Positions 22,401 through 34,669 are shown, counted from the stretch's first letter. The stretch: DNA of 64,000 nucleotides from Coptis chinensis (GCA_015680905.1 CM027378.1:53841501-53905500); one strand, 5' to 3'. Numbers and translations are program-made. The notes: a model not told the origin generated them from the sequence alone.

Positions 22401-25400
22401 ACAAGACAACCACGATTGTCTTGTTCTTTGATAATTTATATTAGTACCAGAGGGTGTTCCTATTTATGGTTCTACGAAGCTGCATTATCTACTACTTGAG
22501 ATCTATAGCAGTAGAATACTGTCTCTTTTAGTTGCAAAGAATGCACTTTTTGTTATAAAAGTACAAATTACAAAATTACAACATCAATGACCATCTGGAT
22601 TGCTCATTTGGGGAAGATTGAGCACATTTCCCTAGACTTCTCCTGGCAACATGTTTTGCAAGAATAAATGTATTTAATCACTGTCACTAAATACCATTCT
22701 CAAATCTCAAGTGTGATATTTGGGGATATCTCATCCTACGAACTTTGACTTTATGATTATATATATATACACATCACATTTTACCGATCAAACAAAAAAA
22801 ACAAGTGTGATATTTGGGGAGATAAATAGGTAAATATTTTTAGTATGGATGCATTTGGGTATTCCCTGCTTTATTACTGAATTGGTTACCCATGCTCGTT
22901 TTTGGAAGGGTTTTGTTTTAAGATAGTGATCTCCTTTTGTCGGTGCAGCTAGATCAATTTCACATTTTTCTGACTGGACAACTTATTGCAGGTTTTGAAT
23001 TTGACTGAGTTGGAACTTAACAGGGTTGATATCCGTGTTGGGTTATCTGGAGCACTATATTATATGGATGGGTCTCCTCAAGCAGTGCGACAGTTGCGTA
23101 ATCTTGTTTCACAGGTTTCAATCAAGACTCTAGTTATGACTTTCTGTTTTTGTGCTCTAGACGCTACCTCATAAAGAATATGCAGTAGCTGTATATGCTT
23201 CTCGTAGTCTTGATGCTATTTTAAGCAATTCATCCTTTTTGGCTTTTTAGCCCTTTCTGGTAGGGATTCTATATTTTGCTTCCGCCTAGCCACTGCAGCC
23301 CACATAGGCGGTTGGACCGATTTCCTAAACAATTAGAGGCCTCTCCTGGTACTAGGCACCGCCTAAGCTGATTTTCGAACACTGCATTCTGCACATTACA
23401 TTTGTTCACATACACTAGAAATAAACCTCGTCTGTTGACATTCAAAAAAACTCTCCCTCTTAACTGTGCTGATGCACTCCATATCAGTTGGAACGAAAAT
23501 ATCTCAACATGCTTAAACACAATTTGATGGGCCTACAACATGTTATATGCCTAAGAAATTTGGTTTTTTGTCATCGAACTATCTCGACGAGAACGCAAGT
23601 GCTTTTGATATTCATTAGTCGAATAACGAGCGGAACATTGTAGTTTCAACTAAAGTGTGCAGAATATTGATTCTGCTGAAATAACTTTCAAGCTAAAATT
23701 GGTTATTAGTAGAATCAAAATTTTAAAGCTCTTGCGGTCTAACAAAGATATATCAACTTCTTTGCTCAACCGAAAGAATTTTGAGCACAAGACCACGGAA
23801 ATACTCGTGATTCTTGTTTAAAGTAAAGAAGTATTGTATCATTGGTCTAGGGTTGCAAAGAGGGGTGAGTAATATATGCTTTCAAGAGTTCTTGTGCAAT
23901 TAGAGTTATTTGTTGATTAATACGGAGAGAGATACTCTTTCTAAGAGATAGTAGTAGGTATGATTAGTTCCTTGCTAGTGATATTTCTGCCAGATCAACT
24001 TTTTTTGATTGGAATGAAATTAACTTTTAATGATTAAAAGAAATATTTTAGTTCAAAATATGGAAACTGAATGTATAGTACTTTCTCTTCTTGGTACATG
24101 TCATAATCTCTCCTCACCAAATCTGCATGTTTTTTTTCTTTCAGTCCTGTTTGCTCTCAGTTGACACTTATTATCCATTCACATGATGTTTTTGCCATTA
24201 GGATCCAGTGCTCTGCAGTGTGACTGTCGGCGTCTCCCATTTTGAGCGAAGTGCTCTTTGGGTTCAAGTATTGTATTACCCCTTCTATGGAAGTGGTGCA
24301 GCTGGAGAGTACGGTGAAGGGGATTATGCAGAAGAGGATCCACAAATTATGAGACAGAAGAAAAGCTTGAGGCCAGAACTAGGAGAGCCTGTGGTATTGA
24401 GATGTCAACCATATAAGATTCCTCTGACTGAGCTTCTCCTGCCACATAAAATCTCACCAGTCGAATATTTCCGATTGTGGCCTAGTTTGCCTGCTATACT
24501 GGAATATACTGGTGGATATACTTACGAAGGAAGTGGTTTTATGGCTACTGCTGCACAGCAATATGGTGCGTCACCCTTTCTCAGTGGACTCAAATCTCTT
24601 TCTTCAAAGCCTTTCCATAGAGTTTGCTCACATATCCTCCGGACTGTGGCTGGGTTTCAAGTAAGTTTTTCTCTTGGGCAACTCTCTTTATGATATCTAC
24701 AGTGCACAACTGGAAATCGTAGTGCCAACTCCCGCTTTATATGCTGAAACAACAAACTTTGTGCTATGTTATTTATTAGGGTTAACTAATATTACCCCCC
24801 CACTAGATGAGCCAATTAGGGTCCCCCCCCCCCAACAGATGGGGAAATTAGGGTCTCCCCCCAAGTACACACAAAAAAAAAGTCAACTCTCCCCACAATT
24901 GCCCATCTAGTGGGGGGAAATCCTAATTGGCTCATCTAGTGGCGGGGTAACCCTATTTATTATTGCTGTCAACTATTGTTATTGCCATTCATTCTCTAAT
25001 ATTTCAGTTTTACTTCCCTTTTGCTTTCTCAACTTGGCGCAGCTATGTTTTGCTGCAAAAACTTGGTATGGTGGCTTTGTTGGAATGATGATCTTTGGTG
25101 CCAGTGAAGTGAGTAGAAATGTTGATCTGGGTGACGAAACAACAACCATGATGTGCAAATTTGTAATTAGAGCATCGGATGCATCGATTGTGAAGGAGAT
25201 AGAATCTGATTTACAGGGGTGGTTGGATGACATTACAGATGGAGGTGTGGAATATATGCCAGAAGATGAAGTGAAGTTGGCTTCTGTCGAGAGGTTAAGA
25301 ATCTCAATGGAACGTATAGCATTGCTCAAAGCGGCTCAACCACCACCAAAACCCGATGAAGAATCAGAAGAAGAGGACAAAGAAGATGATGCAACTGGGG

Positions 25401-25585
25401 AAGATGAAGTTGGTGAGAAAAAGAAGAAAATGAAGGAAAATGAAGAAGAAGAAGATGGAAAGCCAAAGGGGCCTTCAACTCTATCAAAGTTGACGGCAGA
25501 AGAGGCGGAGCACCGTGCACTTCAGTCTGCAGTGTTGCAAGAATGGCACATGCTGTGCAAAGAAAGAGGTGTAAAAGTTCAATAA
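16457..25585 (+). CDS. TPLATE: TPLATE, adaptin-like subunit of the TPLATE endocytic complex
   Basis: TPLATE is a core subunit of the plant TPLATE complex, which acts in clathrin-mediated endocytosis at the plasma membrane and the growing cell plate. I read seven exons with GT-AG introns and consistent phases: 16457-17575, 19115-19711, 20442-20803, 21813-22116, 22992-23114, 24202-24660, 25043-25585 (TAA). This gives about 1168 aa, near the family's usual length of about 1180. The start MDILFAQIQADLRSN is the conserved N-terminus; the trunk (alpha-solenoid, about residues 1-550) is followed by the appendage-like region (PVLCSVTVGVSHFER, KISPVEYFRLWPSLPA) and an acidic/lysine-rich tail (EESEEEDKEDD) before the C-terminus. 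I see no frameshift or stop. The A-rich leader just upstream has no obvious TATA box. Intron 6 holds a MITE and introns 3 and 5 hold repeat-like inserts. Confidence 0.97.
21232..21419. repeat. hairpin-like inverted repeat in TPLATE intron 3
   Basis: The arms 21232-21310 and 21318-21419 pair imperfectly: CTGGACCTACAAAAGGAATG on the left matches GTGGACCTACACAAGGAATG read on - from the right, with further pairing at the outer CCCGAATAG/CCCAAATAG and the inner GTGGATATCATCTC/GTGGATGATCTC. It may be a decayed foldback MITE. No clear target duplication is seen. Confidence 0.45.
23272..23392 (-). repeat. possible hAT-type MITE fragment in TPLATE intron 5
   Basis: Read on -, the block starts CAGTGTTCGAAAATCAG and carries GCCTAGG/CTAGGCGG words, as in many plant hAT MITEs that begin CAGTGTT. 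The other end is not clear and no 8-bp duplication was found. Confidence 0.3.
24779..24953. mobile_element. Mutator-type MITE, short copy, in TPLATE intron 6
   Basis: Inverted ends GGGTTAACTAATATTACC and GGGTTACCCCGCC, with CACTAGATGAGCCAATTAGG on both arms, flanked by a perfect 9-bp duplication TATTTATTA (24770-24778 and 24954-24962). The 9-bp duplication is the Mutator signature. At 175 bp it is an internally deleted relative of the 340-bp copy at 40736-41075. It sits 118 bp after the exon 6 donor and 89 bp before exon 7. The short C-runs are likely replication or sequencing slippage. Confidence 0.85.
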
Positions 25586-27048
25586 CGGCTCCTTCATTGG
25601 GTTTCATTAATACCTGGTTATTGTGTTGTTGATCATTTTTGTAAACTTTATCTTTTAGCCATTTTCTACCATTAGATTTTGACTTTTCCTCTACATATAT
25701 TTTTTGAAATCCTTGTAAATCCTGTATCGACCTTTTTTCGGTTTATTTGAGAAATTTGTTGTAGAGAATGCAGATTGGTTTCTTGCATATTGTAATCAAC
25801 CTTGGTTTTGCTTGATGTATTATTTTCTTGTGTTATCTGGATTTAGGGACCTTCCTATACTTACTACCATTGTGGTAGATGTTAAAGATTGGAGTATAAT
25901 AATGAACTGAGAAGTGAAAATCTTACGCTAATTTATATCAAGCAGGGATCTGTCCAACAAGTTGCAAACTCTATATACTCATTTTCACTTGATTTGTAGT
26001 AGCAGCAGTTTTGACAAGAAACTTAGGAGATATTAACTGCACGATGATGCAAGGCCATTCTATTACTACTTTAACAAAACACTTCCGACACATCTTAGCA
26101 TTCCCCAGGATCATATTATGTGGTAAATGTTCAAGTCCCTATGAAATGGGCTTTACTATAAAAATTTTGCTTTGAAAGTTATGGGGTACCCTTTTTCAAC
26201 TGGAGGACTCGAACAGGTACACCGAGAATTCACACCTTTTTGAGCGATCATCTTTTTCATGCTCCTATATATACTTCGCGGCCTGGGAGATGCTTGCCTT
26301 ACTGTGTTGGTACCAGTCAATTTTTGTTACTTTTCCCAACTGCAGTGGCCTAAAGAATATCTTTGGTGAATAAATTGAAGTGTCACACGGCATTTCCTAA
26401 CAGTAACTTAACGGAGACTATACATGATCTATGCCACGAACCCAAGAGCGTTTACTATAAGTTTATTACAAACCTTTTCTCTCCATCTTATCCAAATGAT
26501 GTTATATGGCACTAGAGACTGATAGTCCAAAGCATTCATTTTCAAAAACCACAAGCTTCCTCGAAACCGTAAGCCTCTGCCATGAAAATTTGATCAGCTG
26601 TAAAAACTAAGGGAAGATTTCTATTGAAATGGCCTGTAATTGCTTAAGTTTCAAGCTTGACAGGCATAAGCCTTCATTCTTAACTTATGAGGTCCCTATC
26701 ATAAAGAACCAAGTAGCTAAGAAGCAGAATTAGATTTTCAGAAATCTCTGCTGATAACTGACACAGTTCCCTATCTTTATGATGTGCAGAGTGGCACTTG
26801 TACTTTCCCGACTTTGGATGTTTCTTTGTAGAGTGAATGAACAGTGAAAGCATGGATAACTTTTAAGTTCCCTAGTATAGTGATAGTCCCACATTGCTAA
26901 AGTAACAAAGTGCACGGTTCAGTGTTGGTATATACTAAGGCTACTCATTAATTTCAAAACAACGCAGCTACGCAGTGAGCACAGAGCGAACTATTCTTTC
27001 GCCTTTTACTAAAGAATACCGTGTGCACGCTGCACATAGTAGCATATT
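25586..27048. other. TPLATE 3' flank and intergenic sequence
   Basis: The first 200-300 bp are T-rich and probably the 3'UTR. Beyond that I see no gene, no TIR and no RNA gene in either strand; only short frames without motifs. Confidence 0.55.
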
Positions 27049-27148
27049 CCAATTTTTGGAGGGTATTTCCGTAGTGAAAGGCCCTAACAATACAAAGCCC
27101 AATTTTTGGAGGGTATTTCCGTAGTGAAAGGCCCTAACAATACAAAGC
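27049..27148. repeat. 50-bp tandem duplication
   Basis: Two perfect adjacent copies of a 50-bp unit starting CCAATTTTTGGAGGG; the spacing between equivalent positions is exactly 50 (27051 and 27101). It lies just before the start of the MULE/PMD region and may be recent replication slippage or an assembly duplication. Confidence 0.9.
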
Positions 27149-27394
27149 CGAAAAAGTGTTGGTGTTCATATTTGTTGGGTTTTGATTATTATTTATTTTT
27201 GGTAATTTAGGTTTTTAGAGAGGTCTTTCTCTTTTCATAAATGAGTTCTGTATTAGCGTGTATTTTGTTTATTATTATTTTTTTATTCAACTCTATTTCT
27301 CAATTTGTGGTTTGTATTGTTGAATAATAATTTGTGATTTATATTGTTGATTATTATACAATGCAAGTTGTTTGGACTGTTGGTACAAAAACAT

Positions 27395-27492
27395 TGAAAC
27401 GATCTAGTGAGGTCGTTTTGAAGATGCACCAAACAACTCAGTGAGGTCATTTTGGAAATGGCCCAAACGACCCAATGAGGTCGTTTGAATTT
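27395..27492. repeat. AAACGAC hairpin repeats, upstream of PMD copy 1
   Basis: Three adjacent units of the form AAACGA-N10-GTCGTTT, about 38 bp apart, each a 7-bp stem with an 8-bp loop (AAACGAC, CCAATGAG, GTCGTTT in the best one). The same three units recur before PMD copy 2 at 49092. Confidence 0.8.
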
Positions 27493-27766
27493 TATTTATT
27501 TATTTATTTATTTATTTTTTAATATTCTTTGTATGAGTTGTATGTGTTAATACAAGATTTAGAGTTAGAAATAGAGTTGAGTATTTGTAGTGTTTGTGTA
27601 TTTCAATTATCCGTTTTAGAGTGTTTGTATTTTGTGGCACTTGTAATGTCAAAAGAATTATAATTTAGCTCGAAATGTATAAATAATTGTAATTTAGTTT
27701 GAAATGATTTAAATTTGATTAAACTTATTATAGTTACTAATACTTGTTTTATTTTTCTTTGTAGCA

Positions 27767-30132
27767 ATGGGTCATCGATCAAAGAATGTGAATAATGTAG
27801 CGAAAACTACATTCAAAGGTGTGAAGAAGTTATTAGGCGGCGGTTCTTCTAGTAGTGACGCGGTTGAAAGAAAGATAAAAAGGGAAGAGGGCTTAACAAC
27901 ATCAACGCGTAAAGGGGACCACAAAGAAAAAGAGGTTCCTGAGGTTCCTGAAGTTGATTCACCAAGTGAAGATAATATAGATAGCGATAATAATGTAGGT
28001 TTAGATGTAAATATGGATCATGTGAAGAGTATAGTAGAAGAGAAGAGTGAGGAGGGTGAGGAGGGAGAAGAGGAGAGTGATGAGGAAGGTGAGGGGGAAG
28101 AGGAGGGTGATGAAGAGGATGACAATGGGGATGAGGAGGAGGAGGAGGAGCAAGATGATGATGTGGAAGAAATGTGGTAGAAGTTGTACCACAAGTGGAA
28201 GAAGCACTTCTAGTATTGGATTTTGTGAGAAAATCCAATGATGATTTGGAGTTCAAAAGAGGTGAGTATGGGGATGGCCCGTATGAGTCAGAGCTGTTGT
28301 ATGACTATGCGGTGCATGTCGCCCACGATGTTTGGGAGAAGAGGGTAATATTTTGATTTTCTTTTACAAAATTTTTTATTTCTGCTCATATATATCTAAT
28401 GTGTGCTTGGTTGTTTCAGGAGGATTGCGGAACGTTGAAGTGTGTTTCGCACTTAACGAAGTTTTGCCAATGGGATTTCATGAATAAATTTAGAAAGTCT
28501 CCGAGATTTGCCCACCAGCTGAGAAGGACTGGGTTGTATGATCTCGTGTTAAATTATCACGAGCATATGGATTCATCATTGGTCTCTGCATTTGTGGAGA
28601 GGTGGCATCCGGAGACCAACATCTTCCATATGCCATTTGGGGAGATGACTGTGACTTTGGATGATGTTGTGCAAATCTGTGGAGTCACAGTTAGAGGAAG
28701 AGTGGTGTAAGGGGACAGTAAGTTGAACTTACAACAATCGATAAATCTCTTACACCGTGCTTTGGGTCTCCCTATTTCTTTGATTAAGGCGGAGATGGAA
28801 GCTCACAAGTTCACTTCAAAAGTAAAGCTAGAAATCCTCCGGAAGCCTTTTGCTAACAAGGTTCATGATTAGCCCATATGTAACGCTGCTGGGAAGGTGG
28901 TGGAGAAGGCCTTGAGTTTGCAGGTAATCCAACGGGATGTCAGAGCTTTTATCCTGTTTTTATTTGGATGTGCCGTTTTTACTGACAAGTCTAGGACTGG
29001 AGTGCCTCTATGTTATCTGAGGTCGTTGTTGAAATTCAGTGAGATAGGAGATTATGCATGGGGTGCAACAATTTTGGCATTTTTGTATAGTGGTCTTGGG
29101 GCTGCCACATGTGCGAAAATGAAAGGGGTTACAGATTATATGACTCTTCTATAAGTAAAACTTTAGTATTTTAGAGATTATTTTTAATGTTAATATTATT
29201 ACTCTATCAATATGTTAACTATTTGTGTATATATATATGTAGGCATGGATCTATGAGTACTTCCCGGTATTCAGACTAATCCCAAACATGGACTATAGCT
29301 TGTCTCAGGCGCGTGCTCATAGACACATAGTAGTCGCTCTGCACTATGACGCTACAACGCATGCATTGCAGTATTATCGAGCGACACTTGATGATATGAA
29401 TTGTTTCAATGTAAGTATTTACATTTAAGTATTTAAGTTTGTTTATATTATTATTTTTTAGTAATTGATCATTGGAGTTGTTAATGACACATTTGATTTT
29501 GTTTCAGGTTGATTGGCATCTTTACAATAATGTCAGAGCTACAAGCCCGATCGATGACATTGCATTTTTTGAGGGATTGTACATCAGTTGGGTCACGTGC
29601 AGCTTATACCCGTAGATCCTCCAACACCAAATTGGAGGACAAGAACTGTAGCAGGACGCATGTATGAGGTACGCATGTATGAGGTGAGATGGATCAATAT
29701 TGGGCCAATTTACTGGGAGTCATGGCAGAATCATGTGATCCAACCGTGCAATCGAGGACCTATCTCATCTTATCTATGGGAGTGTCATCCAAACTACATG
29801 ATTTGGTATGCGAGGAATTCTCATATTCGATTAGAAAATCCTGAGCGTGATCCTATTCATTTCTCCCTAAAGACACTTCCCAACTGTACACCGATTGTGA
29901 GTATTGTGATTTTTAATTGAGTTTCTCTAATTGTGATTTTTTGCATTCGATTGGTAACTTATCTTGATTTCCCTTTTTTCGACAGAACGACGTCATCGAT
30001 GAAACTAGTCGCATGCTAGAGAAAGGTCTGCAATTGGTTGGGAATAATATTCCAGAGGAAGCAAGGTCCTCTTTCGAACAGGCGTACAACTTGACTAGGT
30101 GCAAGTACAGTGGTGGGCGTTATAATTCATGA
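27767..30132 (+). pseudogene. plant mobile domain (PMD) protein, copy 1
   Basis: PMD proteins (aminotransferase-like plant mobile domain) are found in host silencing factors such as MAIN/MAIL1 and, more often, in transposons. Exon 1 (27767-28344) starts MGHRSKNVNNVAK and has a long acidic tract; exon 2 (from 28420) holds the PMD hallmarks VERWHPETN and FHMPFGEMTVTLDDVVQI, then LLHRALGLPI; further exons near 29243 (WIYEYFPVF), 29508 and 29986 complete it. Lesions: one base is missing at about 28167 relative to copy 2, a TAA follows VRGRVV near 28708, a TAG lies near 28870, and about 45 bp are missing near 29568. An acceptor-like TTTGTAGCA precedes the ATG, hinting at a 5'UTR intron. Confidence 0.8.
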
Positions 30133-30304
30133 TTTGTTTTAGTTTAAGGTTTATAACTTTGTTAACTTTGTAATTTGTAACTTTGTACGGAATGGATGGA
30201 TCAAATGAATGAATTTTGATTTTGGAATGAATGGATGTTTGTGTGGTTGTATGGATATGAAAGTGTTGTAAAAACAGAATAAAATTCTAATTTTTTTTTT
30301 CCAA

Positions 30305-30620
30305 ATGACGTCCCCTTTAATTCTTAAACGACCCAGCCACATCGTTCCATTGTATTCCCAAATGCTCAGCTCAGATCGTTTCATGAAAAATCCGACAACT
30401 TTTCTCAAACGACCAGCTCAGACCGTTTGGCTCAAAGGTCAAATGACCAGTTCAGATCATTTGGTTCAAAGGTCAAACGACCAGCTCATATCGTTTCATG
30501 AAAAAATAGACAACTTTTCTCAAACGACCAGCTCAGACTGTTTGATTTAAAGGTCAAACGACCAACCCACATCGTTTGGTTCAAAGGTAAAACGACTTGA
30601 CCACCATGTCGTTTGGGGTA
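30305..30620. repeat. AAACGAC hairpin array after PMD copy 1
   Basis: About eight units of roughly 34-36 bp with the form CAAACGACCAGCTCAGATCG followed by TTTGGTTCAAAGGT. Each unit pairs ACGACC with GGTC-type or AACGA with TCGTT words. It lies between the end of the PMD gene and the end of the opposing transposase gene. Confidence 0.75.
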
Positions 30621-30889
30621 AAATCAAATCAAATTACACATAATCCAAATTACATCAAAATATCATATGGATAACATACGAACATTATTTCCAAATCACT
30701 CAATTGCCGTCCGAATCAACTTAGTCGATCACTCAATTTTCAAATCAAATCAAATAAAATCCCAAACATTATTTCCAAATAATATAAAAATCAAATCAAA
30801 TTACACTTGTTCCAAATTACATCAAAATAACATGTCAAAATGAATTTACAAATTACATCAAAATATCATATCGACAACATACGAACAAC

Positions 30890-31570
30890 TTAGTCGATAA
30901 TATGTACTGTTGAGTCTTCAACGGGCTCGTCTTCCCATATTAGATTGGGAATGTTCAATGCCATAAATTGCAATTGCCTTGCTATGAATGCCAAATTCCA
31001 ACTTTCAGCAATATCATATCGAGCTCTAAACTATTGACGTATTACTGGAGGAACCAGACAATTTTCAACAAGTTCAACATTGACAAAATGATTTCCACCA
31101 ACATCTGCGCTACCCAACACTTTTTTTACTCTCTCAGGATTTTCTTGGGTTGTCAGCGACATGATAAGGAAGCACTGACGAGCTCCTGAATACATGAGGA
31201 CAACATTAAATCTTGAAGCAAATAGGTATCCAACAAAGTGAATGCTCATCCACTTATTTAAGGGGCGTAACCTTCTTCATGTGGGATTATTTTCTTCACA
31301 TAAACAACCTCATTTTTAGTGTACAAAGTACAATAAAGGGGGAGGTGGTCAATAAGCTCTTGGTACAAGTCCTTTCTCATCTACGGCTAATCTTCTTGAC
31401 TTCTTCCTAATGCAATGCACAAAGTTCTATAACCGCAGTTGCCATCGTCAACAGGGTCATTGACTCTAACAATGTATTTGTACATTTCTTCAGGAATATC
31501 CAACCCGTAATCCTTAGGACCCCTCGTCTTTCCAAAGTTTACCTAATCTTTCACATTTCGTAATCCGTAA
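30890..31570 (-). pseudogene. OTU-like cysteine protease region, C-terminal to the MULE transposase
   Basis: On -, downstream of the transposase, the frame gives RVNDPVDDGNCGYRTLCIAL, the nucleophile segment of OTU deubiquitinases (D-G-N-C), and later ADVGGNHFVNVELV with the likely catalytic His, spaced about 130 codons apart as in OTU domains. Linking sequence (about 31574-31904) is a lysine/proline-rich repeat of NPKHPHHT-like units. Stops occur near 31397 and 31260, and small frameshifts separate the halves. OTU domains are known fused to some MULE transposases; the role there is not established. Confidence 0.65.
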
Positions 31571-31573
31571 TCT

Positions 31574-31760
31574 TTATTTCTTGGTGTGGTTGTTTTTGGT
31601 GTTTTTGGAGAAGGCTTCTTTCATGGTGTGGTGTGGGTGTTTTGGGTTGGTATTTTTGGAGATTGCTTCTTTCTTGGTATGGTGTGGGTGTTTTGGGTTA
31701 GTGTGTTTGTAGAAGACTTCTTTCTTGGTGTGGTGTGGGTGTTTTGGGTAGGCATAGTGT
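31574..31760 (-). repeat. in-gene tandem repeat of Pro/His/Thr/Lys units
   Basis: Three to four imperfect units of about 54 bp encode a tandem PKHPHHTKKE-like linker between the transposase SWIM-type end and the OTU-like region. In other frames the same tract makes a Gly/Val/Phe-rich artefact on +. Confidence 0.6.
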
Positions 31761-31977
31761 TTTGTTGTGACAAGACCCACTCCTCATGGTCACACTGAGA
31801 ATGTTCAAAATGAGATGGATCTCGCTTTGAAGAGTTCTCATCTCTAGTTGGAAGCTTTCTCCTGTAGCTACCTTTCGGCCGACCTTTGGTTTTTGCTTCC
31901 TCACGAGGCGGTACTAGTCATGTACTTTCTGGTACGGCAATCTCCATAAGCTTCTTAATCATAACCTTCTGCTCTTC

Positions 31978-33715
31978 TTAAGAAACCATTGCAAACCTTT
32001 TCATGAATAAGTCGATCGAAGGTGTAACATCGGGACTAACACCCACTGATACATTGGGATAAGTAGACAATATTTTCCAAAAGTGGTCGATAGCAGTCAA
32101 AGGGATGGACCGCTCTTGCTTTTCAAACTCAATTAATTCAAGAGCACATGGCAGTCCATAGCTCGTGCGCAAATATCACCAACACCTGATCTCTCCATCT
32201 TTAACACGTTTTATACGGGTATCTATTTCTTCAAATAGCAAGTCTAAACATTTGTGTGAGACAAGGCCTCTGAGTTCATGAAACAAAGGAATCTGGTGGT
32301 GGTGATGAGTTACAATCATACTCCTCTCGAAGGTAGCTCTAATCTCGGACATCTGGATCTCTAGAATCGGGTGGATTAAGCTAAACATACTCAAAAAATC
32401 ATGACAGCTTGTATTTCCTAGTACACGCTTCACCTGAGCATGAGACCCTTCAACTCTATTGGTCGTTGTACTCCCAAAGTGAATGTGTTGGTCAGTCCAA
32501 CAACATATGAATCGATCAATGTGAGGAAACCAAGTCTCTCGCAAATAACTAACAAAATTGGAGTACTCAACCCTGTAATATTTTTCCAAAGCATCCCATC
32601 TACGCTGAAAAATAACCTCTGTCTTTGATTTGACTATAGTGTTCCACGAGAACTGGGCCTTATCTACAAGTTTTGTGGTTGGAAAAATATCGTAATATTT
32701 TGAAAGGATGCACGTAGCGATATGCCATCTACATAGAGCTTGTGTGCGTTAGGGAAAACTTTATTAGCGGCACTCATTAGGGCCAAGTCCCTGTCAGACA
32801 CGATCATGGATGAGCTTATGTCACAAAACAAGCCACTAAACTGACGCAGGGCCTACTCATAGTCGATTGCTGTTTTAGACTGAAGAAGCACTTGACACAC
32901 GGTGAAAGACTTCCACGTTGAACTCACCCCAACAAACTGTATGGAAGGCCACCAATACCTGTTAGTTTTGTAGGTAGCATCTAACATGAAAACTATTGGA
33001 AAAGTCTGAGCCAACTTAACACCTTCTGGATGGACCCATAACAACCTCGTTATCTCCTCGGTATTCTCATCCTCTCTCAAATCTTAAAAATAAAGTTATT
33101 TTGCTAATAACTCAAGCAATCTCTACAATTGTGTGAGACCGTTCATATCCAATCTCCTCACCTTCTGCCTTGTAGTGTAGACTTGGGATATACTAGATAT
33201 GTTTTTATGATACCTATTCTTGATGGAATCCAAAATTTGTTTAGGCTTTATTCCACACTTACTCATCTCTAACAAGTACTCGAACTCTGGAACGGTTAGA
33301 CGAGTAGCAAATGCATGTCCTTCAAGGCCTTCGCCAATACATGGTTGTGAATACCATTTCTAACTTATATTTTCCAACTATCGACAGTGTCGCATTGGAA
33401 AACACCTTTTAACTTAAATGGACATCCCGATTTCTTAGTTCCCGACCTTCTCTTATTAGCCCTCCCTTCGCCTTTCTTCTTGTGTGACCGATACACACCC
33501 GAGCACTCGAATGCCAAATTCAATCTTACTACTTGGTTTTCCTTAGCATACTCCAACTTTTCAATTACCACAACCACATTAACTTGTTTTCCTCTAGCGG
33601 TTGCCCAACCAATTGCCTCGCTATATGCGTGTATGAAAGACCTAAACACATAAAAAACAACAAATATTATTAATACACTAATAAAATTACATTTAGGAAA
33701 AAAAAAAGAAATCAA
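31978..33715 (-). pseudogene. MULE (MURA-type) transposase
   Basis: Mutator-like transposase. From the N-terminal side on -: a FAR1/WRKY-GCM1-like zinc-finger region (KSGCPFKLKGVFQC, then GIHNHVLAKALEGH), a linker, the catalytic core with FPIVFMLDATYKTNRYWWPS (first Asp), IVSDRDLALMSAANKVFPNA (second Asp), TTNRVEGSHAQVKRVL, and a SWIM-like C-terminus (RTSYGLPCALELIEFE). Stop codons occur near 33360, 33110, 32850 and 32640, so it is inactive as read. It faces the PMD gene tail to tail, with the hairpin array between them. The catalytic Glu lies near 32440 in the NRVEGSH segment or close by; I cannot fix it without alignment. Confidence 0.85.
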
Positions 33716-33924
33716 TGCCTACTCCATCATGCCTCTTCCGTAGTAAAAATTTCTGCTGTATCACTTAAAATCGGTTGACAATCCACACCATTCGAGTTTG
33801 CAGAGGATCGGTTCTCGGATAGCGGCAAAGGATCCTACATATAGAATAAAACAAGAGTCTAAAACAATTTGTGCAATGAGGGATTTCAAAGTCACAAAAA
33901 AAAATGAACTTCTCACTAAATTTA

Positions 33925-34128
33925 CTCCAAACGACCTAGCCACATCGGCCAATAGGGTTCCTAAATGACCCATTCATGTAGTTCCATAGAGGGTCCAAAT
34001 GACCCAGCCATGTAGGTCCATAGAGGGACCAAACGACCTAGCCATGTAGTTATATAGAGGGACCAAACGTCCCAGTCATGTAGTTCCATAGAGTCTCCAA
34101 ACGACCCAGAGGTGTCGTTTGGGCTCGG
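33925..34128. repeat. AAACGAC array upstream of the transposase
   Basis: About six units of 34-35 bp: CCAAACGACCCAGCCATGTA, then GTTCCATAGAGGGA. The last unit closes as AAACGAC...GTCGTTT. The array sits at the 5' side of the minus-strand transposase gene, so it may be part of its promoter. Confidence 0.8.
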
Positions 34129-34139
34129 GTTCTAAATGT

Positions 34140-34270
34140 TGTTGATTCATTCATTCAAGTAATTTGCATTCATTCATTCATTCAATCAATCAAGTGTTTT
34201 GCATTCATTCTAATCAATGCTCTCTTATAGATTCATTCATTCATTAATTCAATCAATCAAATGTTTTGTA
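34140..34270. repeat. TTCA/CATTCAAT microsatellite-like tract
   Basis: Repeated ATTCATTCATTCA and AATCAATCAA words in two similar blocks about 80 bp apart, separated by TGTTTTGCATTCATTC. Confidence 0.8.
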
Positions 34271-34274
34271 TTCA

Positions 34275-34665
34275 TTCTAATCAAGTGTTACCTCATTATT
34301 TAGGTTTGTTTGTCTTTATCGTCGGCGATTTCTCGGCATCTCATTTGCTCGACTAGTCACATCTTCAATTTCTTCAACTTCTTCACCTTCACCTTCAACA
34401 TTTTTTGCCACTTATTCACTTTCTATTAGTTGTTATTCACTTTCAACATTTCTTCTATTTTCTCCTTCTCTAATTTGTTGTTGCACCTCAAGCATTACCT
34501 CAAATGCTTCTTCTTCATCTTTGTGTTCCATTTAGGATTTTGATTGGATATTCTATATAGAGAAACTTGAGTATTCTATGTAAGGAGTAAGGATTTTGAT
34601 GAAAAGAAGAGTAAAGAGTACATGAGAAACTTGAGTATTCTATGTAGAGATATTTGAAATTTTGA
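34275..34665. other. spacer between arrays
   Basis: Contains a CTT-rich patch on + (34330-34520) that reads on - as an acidic Glu-rich stretch with stops, similar in type to the acidic tract of the PMD protein; no gene supported. Confidence 0.4.
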
Positions 34666-34669
34666 TATA

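Noticed and set aside
24674-24910. 78-codon frame in TPLATE intron 6
   Set aside because: Runs through the MITE and its C-runs; artefact.
28001-28256. Antisense frames over the PMD acidic tract
   Set aside because: Pro/His/Leu-rich antisense of GAG/GAT repeats; the + frame has the real gene. The same applies to 50124-50499.
30305-30620. Regular 34-36 bp repeats as a CRISPR array
   Set aside because: The repeats themselves vary, spacers are not unique, and the genome is a plant; they are transposon hairpin repeats.
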